DNA of 48,851 nucleotides from a virus, in the IMG/VR virus record IMGVR_UViG_3300020109_000035, positions 1 through 48,851 of that record; one strand, 5' to 3'. Shown here piece by piece: positions 36,462 through 45,050 of this stretch. The position numbers and the translations under genes were made by a program. Under the pieces are notes generated by a model that saw only the letters and a list, made by a program, of their open reading frames with translations, made no database searches and was not told the DNA's origin. Numbering within the stretch: position 1 is the first letter of the stretch; each line of letters starts with the position of its first letter.

Positions 36462-39203
36462 GTGGCGTCGTCGCTCGGCAAGGCGTGGGTCGAGGTCGAG
36501 GCCAACGCCGACAAGGTCGGCCCGGAGATCGAGGCCCGGTTCACCGCGGCCCTGTCGACGATCGTCGCCGCCGCCGAGGACACCTTCGAGGACGTCGGCG
36601 ACGAGTCCGCCGACGCGGCCCGGCTGATCGCCGAGGCGTTCGAGGAGAACGGCACCGAGGCCGCCCGCTCCCTGTCCCGCGTCGGCGACGCCATGGCCGA
36701 GACCGGGGACCGGATCACCTCCGGCGCCCAGCAGGCCGCGGCCGGCATGACCGACGCCCTGCGGGACGGCGCCAACCAGACCGACCAGGCCCTCGCCCCG
36801 ATGGTCGACGCCGCCGGGAAGGCCGGCGAGAAGGCCGGCGACAAGGCCGGGGAGGGCTTCGGCACCAAGGCCAAGGTGGCGATGGCCGCCGCCGGTGTCG
36901 CCGCCGGCGCGGCGCTCGGCGTCGCTCTGGCCGGCGCGATGGACGTCGAGCGCGCCAACGACAAGCTCGCCGCCCAGTTGGGGCTGACCGGGCCCCGCTC
37001 CGAGGAGATCGGCCGGGTCGCCGGCAGCCTGTACGCCAACGCCTACGGCGAGAGCCTCGAGGACGTCAACGGCGCGGTGGGCGCCGTCGTGTCGTCGATC
37101 GCTGGGATGCGGAACGCCTCCGCGGGTGACATCGAGGCGCTGACCGCGCGGGCCCTGGACTTCGCCGGCGCATTCGACCAGGACGTCACCGCCTCGGCGA
37201 ACACGGTCGGCGTGCTGATCCGCAACGGGCTGGCCCGGGATGGGGAGCAGGGCTTCGACCTGCTGACCCGCGCGTTCCAGAAGGTGCCCGCGGCGATGCG
37301 GGAGGAACTGCCCGCGATCCTGGACGAGTACGGGACCAACTTCCGCGCGCTCGGGTTCACCGGTGAGCAGGCGTTCGGCATCCTCACCGGCGCCGCCGAG
37401 GGTGGCGCGATCGTCCTGGACAAGGTCGGCGACTCCCTCAAGGAGTTGACGATCAACGGGATCGACCTCGGGAAGAACGGCGAGCTCTACGCCTCCCTGG
37501 GGCTGAACGCCGAGAAGATGGCGACCGCGATCGCCTCCGGCGGGCCGGCCGCCCAGGACGCCACCCAGAAGATCGCCAAGGCCCTGGCCGACATAGACGA
37601 CCCCGCCGAGCGGGCCACCGCGGCGATCCAGTTCTTCGGCACCCCGCTGGAGGATCTCTCGGTCGACCAGGTGCCGGCGTTCCTGGCGTCGATCGCCGGC
37701 GTCGGTGAGGGCATGACCGACGCGGCCGGCGCCGTCGACGGCCTCGGCACCACGCTGAACGACAACGCCGCGACCAACCTGGAATCCTTCAAACGGCAGG
37801 CCCAGCAGACCTTCGTCGACCTGATCGGCGGGCGGGCGCTGCCCTTCGTCTCCGACCTCGCCGGCACCCTGGCAACCCAGTTCGGGCCCGCCGTCCAGAC
37901 CGTCGGCGACTTCCTCACCGGGACGCTGATCCCCGCCCTGACCTCCGCGGCCGGGTGGATCGGCGACAACCAGACCGCGATCCTGATCGTCGCCGGCGTG
38001 ATCGCCGCCGTGTTCCTCCCGCACCTGGTGGCCCTCGGCATCCAGTACACGATCACCCAGGCCCAGGCCGTCGCCGCCTGGACCGTCCAGAAGGCCCAGG
38101 CGATCGCCGGCGCCGCGACGCACTCCCTGGCGGTGCTCGGCATGATCGGCCGGTGGGTGCTGCTCGGCGCCTCCGCCGTCGTCCAGGCCGCGATCGCCGT
38201 CGGCGCGTGGGTCGGGATGGGCGTCTCCGCCGTCGTCCAGGCCGCGATCGTCTCCGGGGCGTGGCTCGGCGCCCAGGCCCGCATGGCGGCGAGCATGGCC
38301 GTGACGGTGGCCGGCGTCGTCGGCGGGTGGGTGCTCATGGGCGCCCAGGCCATGCTCGGCGCCGCCCGCGTCGCCGCCGCCTGGCTTATCGCCATGGGCC
38401 CGATCGCCCTGGTCGTCGCCGCCGTCGTCGGGATCGTCGTCCTGATCGTCCAGAACTGGGAGACGATCAAGAACGCCACCGCGGCGGCGTTCCAGTTCGT
38501 CGTCGACAAGGTCCGCGGGGCCGTCGACTTCCTGGTCGGCCTGTTCCTGAACTTCACCCTGGTTGGCCTGATCATCCAGCACTGGGACACGATCAAGCGC
38601 GTGTTCTCCGACGGCGTCACCGGCGCGGTCAACTTCGTGCGCGACCTCCCGGGCCGCGTCGTCTCCGCGATCGGCAACCTGGGCAGCCTGCTGGCCGGCG
38701 CCGGCGGCGACCTGATCCGCGGGTTCATCAACGGGATCTCCAACGCCGCCGGCTTCGTCGGCGACGTCGGCCGGAACGTCGTCAACTCCATCGTCCGGTT
38801 CATCAACTCCAACGTGATCGACCGGATCAACAACCTGCTCGAGTTCAAGGTCGGCCCGCTCACGATCGACCCGCCCGACCTGCCGCGGATCCCCGCCCTG
38901 GCCGAGGGCGCGATCATCCGGCGGCCGACGCTGGCCCTGGTCGGCGAGGACGGGCCCGAGGTCGTCCTCCCCCTCTCCGCCCGCCGAGCCGGCCGGCGCG
39001 ACGCCCTCATGGACGCCGCCGGCCTCACCTCCGGCGGCGACGTCGCCGGCGCCGGGATCAACGTCACCTACGCCCCGGCGCTCACCGTGCCCCGCACCGC
39101 GTCGGCCGCCGAGGTGGCCGCCCTGGTCGGCCGCGACTTCGCCCGCTCGGTGCGCCTCGGCCTGCTGGACGGCTCTCTCGGCGACCTGGAGGCCGCGTCG
39201 TGA
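36462..39203 (+). CDS. Tape measure protein
   Basis: 913 aa, the second-longest gene. Helical, Ala-rich N-terminus (VEVEANADKVGPEIEARFTAALST), a basic/Lys-Gly stretch (GKAGEKAGDKAGEGFG), then a central domain with typical tape-measure wording (DVERANDKLAAQLGLTG; AAIQFFGTPLEDLSV), a hydrophobic middle with several membrane-like helices (NQTAILIVAGVIAAVFLPHLV; IALVVAAVVGIVVLIVQNW) and a beta/loop C-terminus (LVGEDGPEVVLPLS). It fixes tail length and may form a channel in the host membrane. GTG 36462 is chosen over 36456 because the SD ends at 36456. Confidence 0.9.
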   Translation: MASSLGKAWVEVEANADKVGPEIEARFTAALSTIVAAAEDTFEDVGDESADAARLIAEAFEENGTEAARSLSRVGDAMAETGDRITSGAQQAAAGMTDALRDGANQTDQALAPMVDAAGKAGEKAGDKAGEGFGTKAKVAMAAAGVAAGAALGVALAGAMDVERANDKLAAQLGLTGPRSEEIGRVAGSLYANAYGESLEDVNGAVGAVVSSIAGMRNASAGDIEALTARALDFAGAFDQDVTASANTVGVLIRNGLARDGEQGFDLLTRAFQKVPAAMREELPAILDEYGTNFRALGFTGEQAFGILTGAAEGGAIVLDKVGDSLKELTINGIDLGKNGELYASLGLNAEKMATAIASGGPAAQDATQKIAKALADIDDPAERATAAIQFFGTPLEDLSVDQVPAFLASIAGVGEGMTDAAGAVDGLGTTLNDNAATNLESFKRQAQQTFVDLIGGRALPFVSDLAGTLATQFGPAVQTVGDFLTGTLIPALTSAAGWIGDNQTAILIVAGVIAAVFLPHLVALGIQYTITQAQAVAAWTVQKAQAIAGAATHSLAVLGMIGRWVLLGASAVVQAAIAVGAWVGMGVSAVVQAAIVSGAWLGAQARMAASMAVTVAGVVGGWVLMGAQAMLGAARVAAAWLIAMGPIALVVAAVVGIVVLIVQNWETIKNATAAAFQFVVDKVRGAVDFLVGLFLNFTLVGLIIQHWDTIKRVFSDGVTGAVNFVRDLPGRVVSAIGNLGSLLAGAGGDLIRGFINGISNAAGFVGDVGRNVVNSIVRFINSNVIDRINNLLEFKVGPLTIDPPDLPRIPALAEGAIIRRPTLALVGEDGPEVVLPLSARRAGRRDALMDAAGLTSGGDVAGAGINVTYAPALTVPRTASAAEVAALVGRDFARSVRLGLLDGSLGDLEAAS

Positions 39204-40105
39204 TCTTCCATCCCCTCGGCCCGGTCGTCTGGGGCCTCGGCGACTACGACGACCCCGAGCTCCAGTTCGGCGGCACCGACAGCGACGGCACCACCTGGTC
39301 GATCCGGGTCGAGGGCTGGAACCGGACCAGCGTCGCCACCCCGGTGATCGAGGGAGGCGGGGACGGCGGCTGGTTCGCCCCCGGCCGCCGGAGGCCCAAG
39401 GTGATGACCCTCACCGGCGCGTTCCGGGCGTGCTCCGAGCTCTACCTGGACGTCGCCGAGCAGCGGCTCCGGGCCGCGCTGGAACGCTTCGCCACCGACC
39501 AGACCCTCTGGCGCTCGGCGCCGTACGCCCCCGGCACCGAGGTGCGGCTGGGCAAGCAGATGGCCGTTCGGCTGACCGGAGACCTGGACGTCGACCCGGT
39601 CCGCCTGAACCCCAAGGTCCGGACGTTCTCCGCGGTCGTCACCGCCGCCGACCCGCTCAAATACGCCGCCGGCGCCGACGGCCTGATCACCTACCCGTTC
39701 GCCCTGCCCCAGAACGCCGACGCCGACGGCGTCACCTTCCCGCTCACCTTCCCGCTGGACTTCGGCGGCGTCGAGCCCGGCGGCCGGCACACCGTGATCA
39801 ACTGGGGCACCGTGCCGGTGCTCCCCCGCGTCGTCTACACCGGCCCCGTGGACACCCCCCGGCTCCAGCACCTCGGCATCCCCGCGGCCGAGGGCGTCAA
39901 CTACGCGCTGCTCCCCGGCGAGGAGTTGGTCGTCGACCACGCCACCGGCCTGGTCTCCTCCGGCACCCGCTCCCTGTTCTCCCAGAAGATCGCCGGCAAC
40001 GAGTTCTGGCCGCTGCTCCCCGGCAGCAACGACGTCGTGTTCACCGCCAACGCCTACAACGCCGACGCCCGCGCCGCCCTGACCTTCCGACCCGCCTGGA
40101 GTTGA
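39200..40105 (+). CDS. Distal tail (Dit-like) minor tail protein
   Basis: 301 aa, GTGA overlap with the tape measure gene. N-terminal half has the Dit pattern (GGTDSDGTTWSIRVEGWN, RPKVMTLTGAF, then a helix AEQRLRAALERF and a strand RTFSAVVTAADPL), and the C-terminal half is a galectin-like beta domain (VINWGTVPVLPRVVYTG, GEELVVDHATGLV). The Dit ring connects the tube to the tip. Position right after the tape measure supports it. Confidence 0.75.
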   Translation: MIFHPLGPVVWGLGDYDDPELQFGGTDSDGTTWSIRVEGWNRTSVATPVIEGGGDGGWFAPGRRRPKVMTLTGAFRACSELYLDVAEQRLRAALERFATDQTLWRSAPYAPGTEVRLGKQMAVRLTGDLDVDPVRLNPKVRTFSAVVTAADPLKYAAGADGLITYPFALPQNADADGVTFPLTFPLDFGGVEPGGRHTVINWGTVPVLPRVVYTGPVDTPRLQHLGIPAAEGVNYALLPGEELVVDHATGLVSSGTRSLFSQKIAGNEFWPLLPGSNDVVFTANAYNADARAALTFRPAWS

Positions 40106-40109
40106 CCTC

Positions 40110-41156
40110 GTGACTTCCCCCGTCCCGCTGCTGACCCGCAAGCCCCTGTTCCTGCAGGGCACCGTCGCCGCCCCGGTCCGGACGTCGGCCGAGGACACCC
40201 GGGTCGCTCTCGGCGGACTCTGGACGCCCGAGGGCTCCGACCCGATCCGGGTCCGCTCCGGGATCGTCGCCGGCGGTGGGAACCCGTGCGCGGTCACCTC
40301 ACCGAGCGCCGGCAACCTCCAGGTCGCCCCCGGCCGGCTGCTGATCCAGGGCCCGGTCGCCGGGCAGGGCGCATACCTCGGGGCGATCACCGCCGCGATC
40401 ACCCGCCGGCCCGCCGACTACGGCGGCCTCCCCACCGCCGGCCAGTTCAAGGGCGGCGTGATCTACGCCCGGGTCTACGACCAGCAGTACGGCGACCAGG
40501 CCGACGGCTGGCAGGTCGACATCCTGCTGAGCAGCGCGCAACTGACCGCCAACGCCGCCGCCGCGGCGATCCCCGCCGTCCCCGCCGGCGGGGTGCTGCT
40601 CCGGAACTTCGTCGTCACCTCGGCCGGCGCGTTCACGCTCTCCGGCGAGCCCAAGTTCACGGTGCCGCTCGGCGGCATCCTGCCGATCTACGCCTCCGAG
40701 TCCGGCAGCCCCGGGTCCTACGGCGGGCAGGTGCGACGGCACCCGACCAACGGGCTCGAGCGGTGGACCGGCACCGGATGGGTGCCGGAGGACACCGGCC
40801 CGCCCCCGGCCACCCTGGCGCTCGCACTCGGCGCCACCGCCCTGCCCGGGGTCCGCGGTCCGCACGTCTGGCGGCAGGGCCGAACGGTGTTCTGCGCCGG
40901 TGTCGCCTACGTCCCTACCCTGCTGAACTCCGGCGGGCGGGTTGTGATCGCCACGATCCCCGACGGCTTCCGCACCCCCGCCGTGGCCGGCCAGCTCGTA
41001 CTTGGCGGCGTGCAGATCAACGGCTGGCTGGGGGCCTCGGTCGACGTGTTCCCCGATGGGCGGCTGCAACTCCGCAACGACACCGCCCAGCAGTTCGGCA
41101 GCAACGGGACCAGCGGGTCGTGGTACGCCCTGGGGCTCACCTGGTCGGTCGAGTAG
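40110..41156 (+). CDS. Minor tail protein (348 aa), possible receptor-contact protein
   Basis: GTG after GGAGTTGACCTC. The N-terminal ~130 residues appear to be a tail-attachment domain (FKGGVIYARVYDQQYGDQADGWQVDILLS), followed by an Ala/Pro-rich stretch and a Gly/Ser-rich beta C-terminus (SESGSPGSYGGQVR, LGGVQINGWLGASVDVFPDGRLQLRND, SWYALGLTWSVE) typical of host-recognition or fibre heads. There is no catalytic motif. It is located between Dit-like and the next tip protein. Confidence 0.6.
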   Translation: MTSPVPLLTRKPLFLQGTVAAPVRTSAEDTRVALGGLWTPEGSDPIRVRSGIVAGGGNPCAVTSPSAGNLQVAPGRLLIQGPVAGQGAYLGAITAAITRRPADYGGLPTAGQFKGGVIYARVYDQQYGDQADGWQVDILLSSAQLTANAAAAAIPAVPAGGVLLRNFVVTSAGAFTLSGEPKFTVPLGGILPIYASESGSPGSYGGQVRRHPTNGLERWTGTGWVPEDTGPPPATLALALGATALPGVRGPHVWRQGRTVFCAGVAYVPTLLNSGGRVVIATIPDGFRTPAVAGQLVLGGVQINGWLGASVDVFPDGRLQLRNDTAQQFGSNGTSGSWYALGLTWSVE

Positions 41157-42407
41157 GTGGCCGCCGGCTGGTCCTTTACGTTCTGCGATCTTGTTTCCGG
41201 GGAGGAGATCGCCACCCTGCCGGTGTACGCGGCCACCTTCGAGGACTGCCTCTGCCAGGTGGGCGCGTTCTCCGGGATCGTCCCGACCGTCGACGCCGAC
41301 GTGCGCGCGCTGGACCCGTGGGCGGCCACCGAGCCCCGCCGCACCGCCCTCTACATCGAGCACGGCGGGGAGGTCCAGTGGGGCGGGATCGTCTGGGGCC
41401 GCGCTCGGGACCAGGACACCCCCGGGCTGAAACTGACCGCCGCCACCTTCGATTCGTTCCTCGAGTTCCTCTACCTCCGCGACGACTGGAACGGCGTCGG
41501 CGCGCAACTCGGCCCGCTCACCACGACCGCCTCCCTGCTGTACGCCGCCCAGTCGTACGCCGGCGCCGATGTCCGGCTGCTGCCCTACTACTCCGGGGAC
41601 GGCACCGGGGAGAACCGGCTCGACGGCTTCCTGTACGAGGCCACCGCGCTGCGCTCCCTGGCCGAGATCCTGGACAACTTCGCCACCGACCAGGGCCGGG
41701 TGATCGAGTGGCGGGTCGACGTCACCAAGGAAGCCGGCAAGTACGTCCGCCGCCTGGCCGTCTACGACGAGCCGCTGATCGGCCCGCTGGTGCTCACCGA
41801 CGAGGCCTTCGAGCAGCAGCGCCCGCCGACGGTGATCCCCGCCGACCTGCTGGAGCTCACCTACCCCGGGAACCTGCTCACCTGGACCGACACCGAGGAC
41901 GGCAGCAGAAGCGCCAACGCGACGATCGGCGCCGCCTCCGGGGACAACGACACCAAGGCGCTGCACGTCGCCACCGCCGACCAGGTCGGATCCGACGAGC
42001 TCGCCGCCGGCTTCCCGTTGCAGACCGTCCCCCTGTCCGGGGGCACCGGCCTGACCGTGGAGAACCTGGTGCCGCGCACCCGCGCGCTGCTGCTGGACCG
42101 CCTCGCCCAGGGCCACGAGATCACCAACGTGACCGTCGTCCCGCACACCCCGCCGCTGCACACCATCCGGCCGGGCTACCGGGCCGGTCTGCGGATCGTC
42201 CACCCGGCGTTCCGGGAGTGGCCCAAGGCGGTGGAGTACTCCGGCTACCGGATCCAGTCCAAGAAGGTGGCGATCGGCTACGCCGGCTCGGCGGACTCGG
42301 TCGCCCTCGGCCTGATCCCGCCGGCCGACCGGGTGCCCAAGTCGCTGGGGCTGGTCGGCCAGTTCCGGGAGATCCAGACACGGCTCAAGGAGTTGGAGAC
42401 GCCGTAG
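41157..42407 (+). CDS. Minor tail/tip protein (416 aa)
   Basis: GTG immediately follows the upstream TAG with no gap. Beta-rich N-terminus (GWSFTFCDLVSGEEIATLPVYAATFEDCL), then the common tail-hub wording (VQWGGIVWGRARDQDTPGLKLTAATFDSFL; EILDNFATDQGRVIEWRVDVT; IPADLLELTYPGNLLTW) and a C-terminal helix. This resembles the tail-hub/Tal-like proteins that cap the tail in actinophages. Receptor or peptidoglycan role cannot be read from the sequence. Confidence 0.7.
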   Translation: MAAGWSFTFCDLVSGEEIATLPVYAATFEDCLCQVGAFSGIVPTVDADVRALDPWAATEPRRTALYIEHGGEVQWGGIVWGRARDQDTPGLKLTAATFDSFLEFLYLRDDWNGVGAQLGPLTTTASLLYAAQSYAGADVRLLPYYSGDGTGENRLDGFLYEATALRSLAEILDNFATDQGRVIEWRVDVTKEAGKYVRRLAVYDEPLIGPLVLTDEAFEQQRPPTVIPADLLELTYPGNLLTWTDTEDGSRSANATIGAASGDNDTKALHVATADQVGSDELAAGFPLQTVPLSGGTGLTVENLVPRTRALLLDRLAQGHEITNVTVVPHTPPLHTIRPGYRAGLRIVHPAFREWPKAVEYSGYRIQSKKVAIGYAGSADSVALGLIPPADRVPKSLGLVGQFREIQTRLKELETP

Positions 42408-42410
42408 CCG

Positions 42411-42434
42411 GGGTGAGACGGTAGGGACTCACCC
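42411..42434 (+). promoter_or_regulatory. Small hairpin before the 74-aa gene
   Basis: GGGTGAG (42411-42417) pairs with CTCACCC (42428-42434) around a 10-nt loop, just after the tail-tip stop and 6 nt before the SD GGAGGAG (42441-42447). It might be a weak terminator or protect the downstream leader. Confidence 0.45.
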
Positions 42435-42453
42435 ACTCCCGGAGGAGAGCCCG

Positions 42454-42678
42454 ATGACCGAAAGCACCGACCCGACCGCCGTCCCCGACGCCCCCGACCC
42501 CGGCGAGATCGCCGCGGCCCCCGGGTACGACCGGGTGACCGTCACCGACGAGACCGGCCCGGAGGTCCAGCCCGGCGACCCGTCCTACGTCGAGCCGGCG
42601 GCCGACGCGATCCGCCCGACGGCGGTCGTCGAGCCGGTCACCGACGGCGCCGGCGCGACCTACACCCCCGAGGGCTGA
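42454..42678 (+). CDS. Small acidic hypothetical protein (74 aa)
   Basis: ATG after GGAGGAGAGCCCG. Pro/Asp/Glu/Thr-rich throughout, without hydrophobic core, so probably disordered (PDAPDPGEIAAAPGYDRVTV). Lies between tail tip and endolysin. No family is recognised. The lysin GTG is 4 nt after its stop. Confidence 0.6.
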   Translation: MTESTDPTAVPDAPDPGEIAAAPGYDRVTVTDETGPEVQPGDPSYVEPAADAIRPTAVVEPVTDGAGATYTPEG

Positions 42679-42682
42679 TCTG

Positions 42683-43624
42683 GTGGGCGTTCTCTGCGGC
42701 ACCTACTACGGGGCCACGAGGTGCTCGAGCGGCCCGACCCCGGGCGCGCGCGGCGCGATGGCCTGGTTCACCGGCGCCTACCGGGAGGAGGGCGGCAAGA
42801 ACCTGGGGATCTACAACTGCCGCGCCGTCCGCGGCGGGTCGTCGACGAGCATCCACGGCGTCGGCCGGGCCGACGACTTCGGCGTTCCCCGGACCGGCCA
42901 GGAGTGGTCGTGGCACCTCGCCGAACTGCTCCGCCTGCACTCCGCCGAGCTCGGCATCCAGTACATCATCCACCGCCGGCGGCAGTGGTCGACGTCCCGC
43001 TGCGGGGCCGGCTGGACCTACTACGGCGGGATCGCCGACCACTTCGACCACCTGCACGTCGAGCTCACCCCGGAGGCCGCGGCGCGCTCCGAGGCCGAGA
43101 CGATCGCCCTCTGGAACCGCGTCCTCGGCGACCCTTCGCCGATCAAGGGCGACGGGCACGTGATCGCCCCGCCGGTCGTCACCACCCCCGAGGTCGGCGC
43201 CTGGCGGTTCGTGCCCATGGGCGGGATCTCCGAGGTCGGCACCAAGGGCGAGCAGGTGCGCCGCGACCAGGCCGACCTGATCGACACCGGGTTCCCGGTC
43301 GGCCGCACCGGCGCCGACGGCTACTGGGGCAACGACGCCGCCGCCGGCGCCCGCGCGTTCCAGGCCGCCGCCGGGCTGGTCGTCGACGGCAAGTTCGGGC
43401 CGGCGTCCCGCTCGGCGATCCACCGGGTGCCGTCCTGGCGCAACCAGGGCGCCCGGGAGTTCCAGCAGCGGCTCAAGGACCGCGGCTGGTCGATCACCGT
43501 CGACGGAAAGTGGGGCCCCAAGTCCGCGGCCACCCTGACCGCGTTCCAGCGGGAGAAGGGCCTCACCGCCGACGGCAAGCCGGGCCCGGCGTCCTGGACC
43601 GCCCTGTGGGTGCGGCCCCGGTGA
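42683..43624 (+). CDS. Endolysin: M15-type peptidase with two peptidoglycan-binding domains
   Basis: 313 aa. The catalytic part (about 1-135) has H58-x6-D65 (STSIHGVGRADDFG) and H123-x-H125 (HFDHLHVEL), the zinc ligands and catalytic residues of LAS/M15 D-Ala-D-Ala peptidases. A linker leads to two PG_binding_1-like repeats (about 187-250 and 254-309), each with GYWGNDAA/GKWGPKSAA and AFQ..AGL.VDG/AFQREKGLTADG signatures. It would cleave stem-peptide bonds of the host wall at lysis. The two downstream genes are the likely membrane partners. Confidence 0.88.
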   Translation: MGVLCGTYYGATRCSSGPTPGARGAMAWFTGAYREEGGKNLGIYNCRAVRGGSSTSIHGVGRADDFGVPRTGQEWSWHLAELLRLHSAELGIQYIIHRRRQWSTSRCGAGWTYYGGIADHFDHLHVELTPEAAARSEAETIALWNRVLGDPSPIKGDGHVIAPPVVTTPEVGAWRFVPMGGISEVGTKGEQVRRDQADLIDTGFPVGRTGADGYWGNDAAAGARAFQAAAGLVVDGKFGPASRSAIHRVPSWRNQGAREFQQRLKDRGWSITVDGKWGPKSAATLTAFQREKGLTADGKPGPASWTALWVRPR

Positions 43625-43761
43625 GGGGCGACCGGTACGACGACGGCCTCCAGCAGCCCCCCGAGGCGGCCGAGGCGGTCGCCCTGGCCGTCGGGGCGCT
43701 GCTCGGGGTCGCCGTCGCCGCCGCGGTTGGCTGGCTGGCGCTGAGGCGGTGGGCCCGGTGA
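43621..43761 (+). CDS. Small single-span membrane protein, holin candidate (46 aa)
   Basis: GTGA overlap with the endolysin. Acidic N-terminus then one membrane helix (AVALAVGALLGVAVAAAVGWLAL, about 19-41) ending with basic residues (RRWAR). Position makes it a class III-like holin or a holin regulator. Could instead be an antiholin to the next gene. Confidence 0.6.
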   Translation: MRGDRYDDGLQQPPEAAEAVALAVGALLGVAVAAAVGWLALRRWAR

Positions 43762-44123
43762 CCGACACCTCCCGCCCCGAGCCCGTCGTCGACGAGGGCA
43801 AGATCGCCGGGGCGATCGCCGGCGCGATCGTCGCCGTCGTCGCCGTCGTGCTGCTGGTGATCCGCGGCCAGGCCTCGGACCTGTCCGCGTTGCAGGTGGC
43901 CCTGCAGGGAGCCCTCTCCGCCGTCATGGCCGCCGCCGCGGTGATCGTCCCCGTCTGGCGCGCGTACCGCGCCCGCCGGAAAGTCACCCCGCTGGCCGAC
44001 CCTCGGGACGACGACGGCACCCCGCTGGTCGCCGACCTCGGAGACGGGGCGACGGGCGCCCCGTGGGTCGTCCAGCCCCAACGGCCCGGCGAACCGGACC
44101 ACGCGGCACCGGACGAGGGCTGA
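43758..44123 (+). CDS. Holin candidate with two membrane segments (121 aa)
   Basis: GTG 43758 gives a GTGA overlap and is preferred over GTG 43749. Helix 1 (GAIAGAIVAVVAVVLLVI, about 18-35) and helix 2 (ALQGALSAVMAAAAVIVPVW, about 48-67) are followed by a basic then acidic cytoplasmic tail, the layout of class II holins and common in actinophage lysis cassettes. The terminator follows 17 nt downstream. Confidence 0.72.
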   Translation: MTDTSRPEPVVDEGKIAGAIAGAIVAVVAVVLLVIRGQASDLSALQVALQGALSAVMAAAAVIVPVWRAYRARRKVTPLADPRDDDGTPLVADLGDGATGAPWVVQPQRPGEPDHAAPDEG

Positions 44124-44140
44124 TCGGTCCACCTACGAGC

Positions 44141-44179
44141 GAGGGCCCCGTTCCCGGCGACGCCCGGGGCGGGGCCCTC
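44141..44179 (+). terminator. 10-bp hairpin ending the late operon
   Basis: GAGGGCCCCG (44141-44150) pairs with CGGGGCCCTC (44170-44179); the 19-nt loop may itself fold (CCCGG/CCGGG). A partial U-run (TGTTCTC) follows. Ends the lysis cassette. Confidence 0.75.
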
Positions 44180-44361
44180 TGTTCTCGTGGAGGAGAACGC
44201 CGAGCCCGAGAGCCGCGGCACCGCCGAGGGTACCGGCCGGCCGCCCGGCTGGGGATAACCCGGGAGCGTGACCCGCCGACGCCCGCCGCCCCGTCGTGTC
44301 GACCTGTACACGCGGGCTATGCTGGTCCCGTACCGACCCCGTCCCCGTGGAGGAGACCCCG
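44180..44361 (+). promoter_or_regulatory. Promoter region of the HTH gene, with partial operator element and orphan SD block
   Basis: TCTCGTGGAGGAG at 44183-44195 is an SD block with no gene directly after it. At 44291-44311 the middle and right half of the 21-bp element recur (GACCTGTACAC) but the left arm GTGTA is missing. A -10 box TATGCT lies at 44318-44323. CCCCGTGGAGGAG (44343-44355) then provides the SD for ATG 44362. The stretch 44196-44290 holds nothing I recognise. Confidence 0.55.
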
Positions 44362-44646
44362 ATGCCCAAGACCCCGCCCCTGCTCGGCCCCGACGCCCAG
44401 CCCTACCTCGGCCTCGCCGAGATCGCCGCCGTGTTCGACGTCGAGGAGGGCACTACCTGGCGCTGGCAGCAGCGCGAGATCCTGCCGGCGCCCGACTTCC
44501 TGATCTCCGGCCGCACACCGGCCTGGTCCCGCGACCGGATCACCGCCTGGGGGATCCGCACGGGCCGGATCAAGCCCGACGGTGAGCAGCCGCCGGGCGA
44601 CGCGCCCGCCGACACCGAGAAGGCCGCGGCCACCTCGCCGGCGTGA
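44362..44646 (+). CDS. Helix-turn-helix DNA-binding protein (94 aa)
   Basis: YLGLAEIAAVFDVEEGTTWRWQQREILPAPDFLISGRTPAW followed by RDRITAWGIRTGR is the AlpA/MerR-type HTH_17 pattern (about 15-70) seen in phage excisionase-like and regulatory proteins. The last 25 residues are a disordered acidic/Pro tail. It lies just before the initiator-like gene (GTGA overlap), downstream of the partial operator at 44291. It is a candidate for the regulator that binds the dispersed element, or a replication accessory. Confidence 0.75.
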   Translation: MPKTPPLLGPDAQPYLGLAEIAAVFDVEEGTTWRWQQREILPAPDFLISGRTPAWSRDRITAWGIRTGRIKPDGEQPPGDAPADTEKAAATSPA

Positions 44647-45050
44647 CCGGCGGGGCCCACCGACGCCGGGGCCCCGAACCTCTCCGCAACCAGCCGCCGC
44701 TGCTGGCGGTCGTCGACGGTGCCCCCGCGCCCGTCGACCGGTTCGCGTGGGAGCGCACCCTGCGCCGGCTCACCCTTGGCCGGACCAAGTTCGTGGCGCT
44801 GATGCTGGCGACGTACGCCGACCGGGACGGCGACAACGCCCACCCCGGCGTCGACCGGCTGGCCGCGGACTGCGAGGCCGACGAGCGCACGATCCGCCGG
44901 CACCTCACCCGGCTGCTCGAGCTCGGCCTGATCGAGCGGACGTTCTCCGGCTCCCAAGCCGGCCGCCGCCGGCTGGCGGACTGCTACCGGCTGACCCTGC
45001 CGCCGAACCCGGCCGGGATCGGTCTCACCGACGACCCGGCGACCCGCTAG
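44643..45050 (+). CDS. Replication-initiator-like winged-helix protein (135 aa)
   Basis: The core TLGRTKFVALMLATYADRDG, then HPGVDRLAADCEADERTIRRHLTRLLELGLIERT (about 38-100) matches the HTH_36/replication-initiator winged helix: helix, helix-turn-helix and wing (SQAGRRRLADCYRLTL). Such proteins are often origin-binding initiators or their partners. The iteron array begins 48 nt after its stop, and an initiator next to its own iterons is the usual arrangement. That makes origin binding a reasonable but unproved role. Confidence 0.72.
   Translation: MTGGAHRRRGPEPLRNQPPLLAVVDGAPAPVDRFAWERTLRRLTLGRTKFVALMLATYADRDGDNAHPGVDRLAADCEADERTIRRHLTRLLELGLIERTFSGSQAGRRRLADCYRLTLPPNPAGIGLTDDPATR

Noticed and set aside
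44268-44361. Short ORF starting near 44275 through the HTH promoter
   Set aside because: It would read through the -10 box and SD of the HTH gene and has no independent support.
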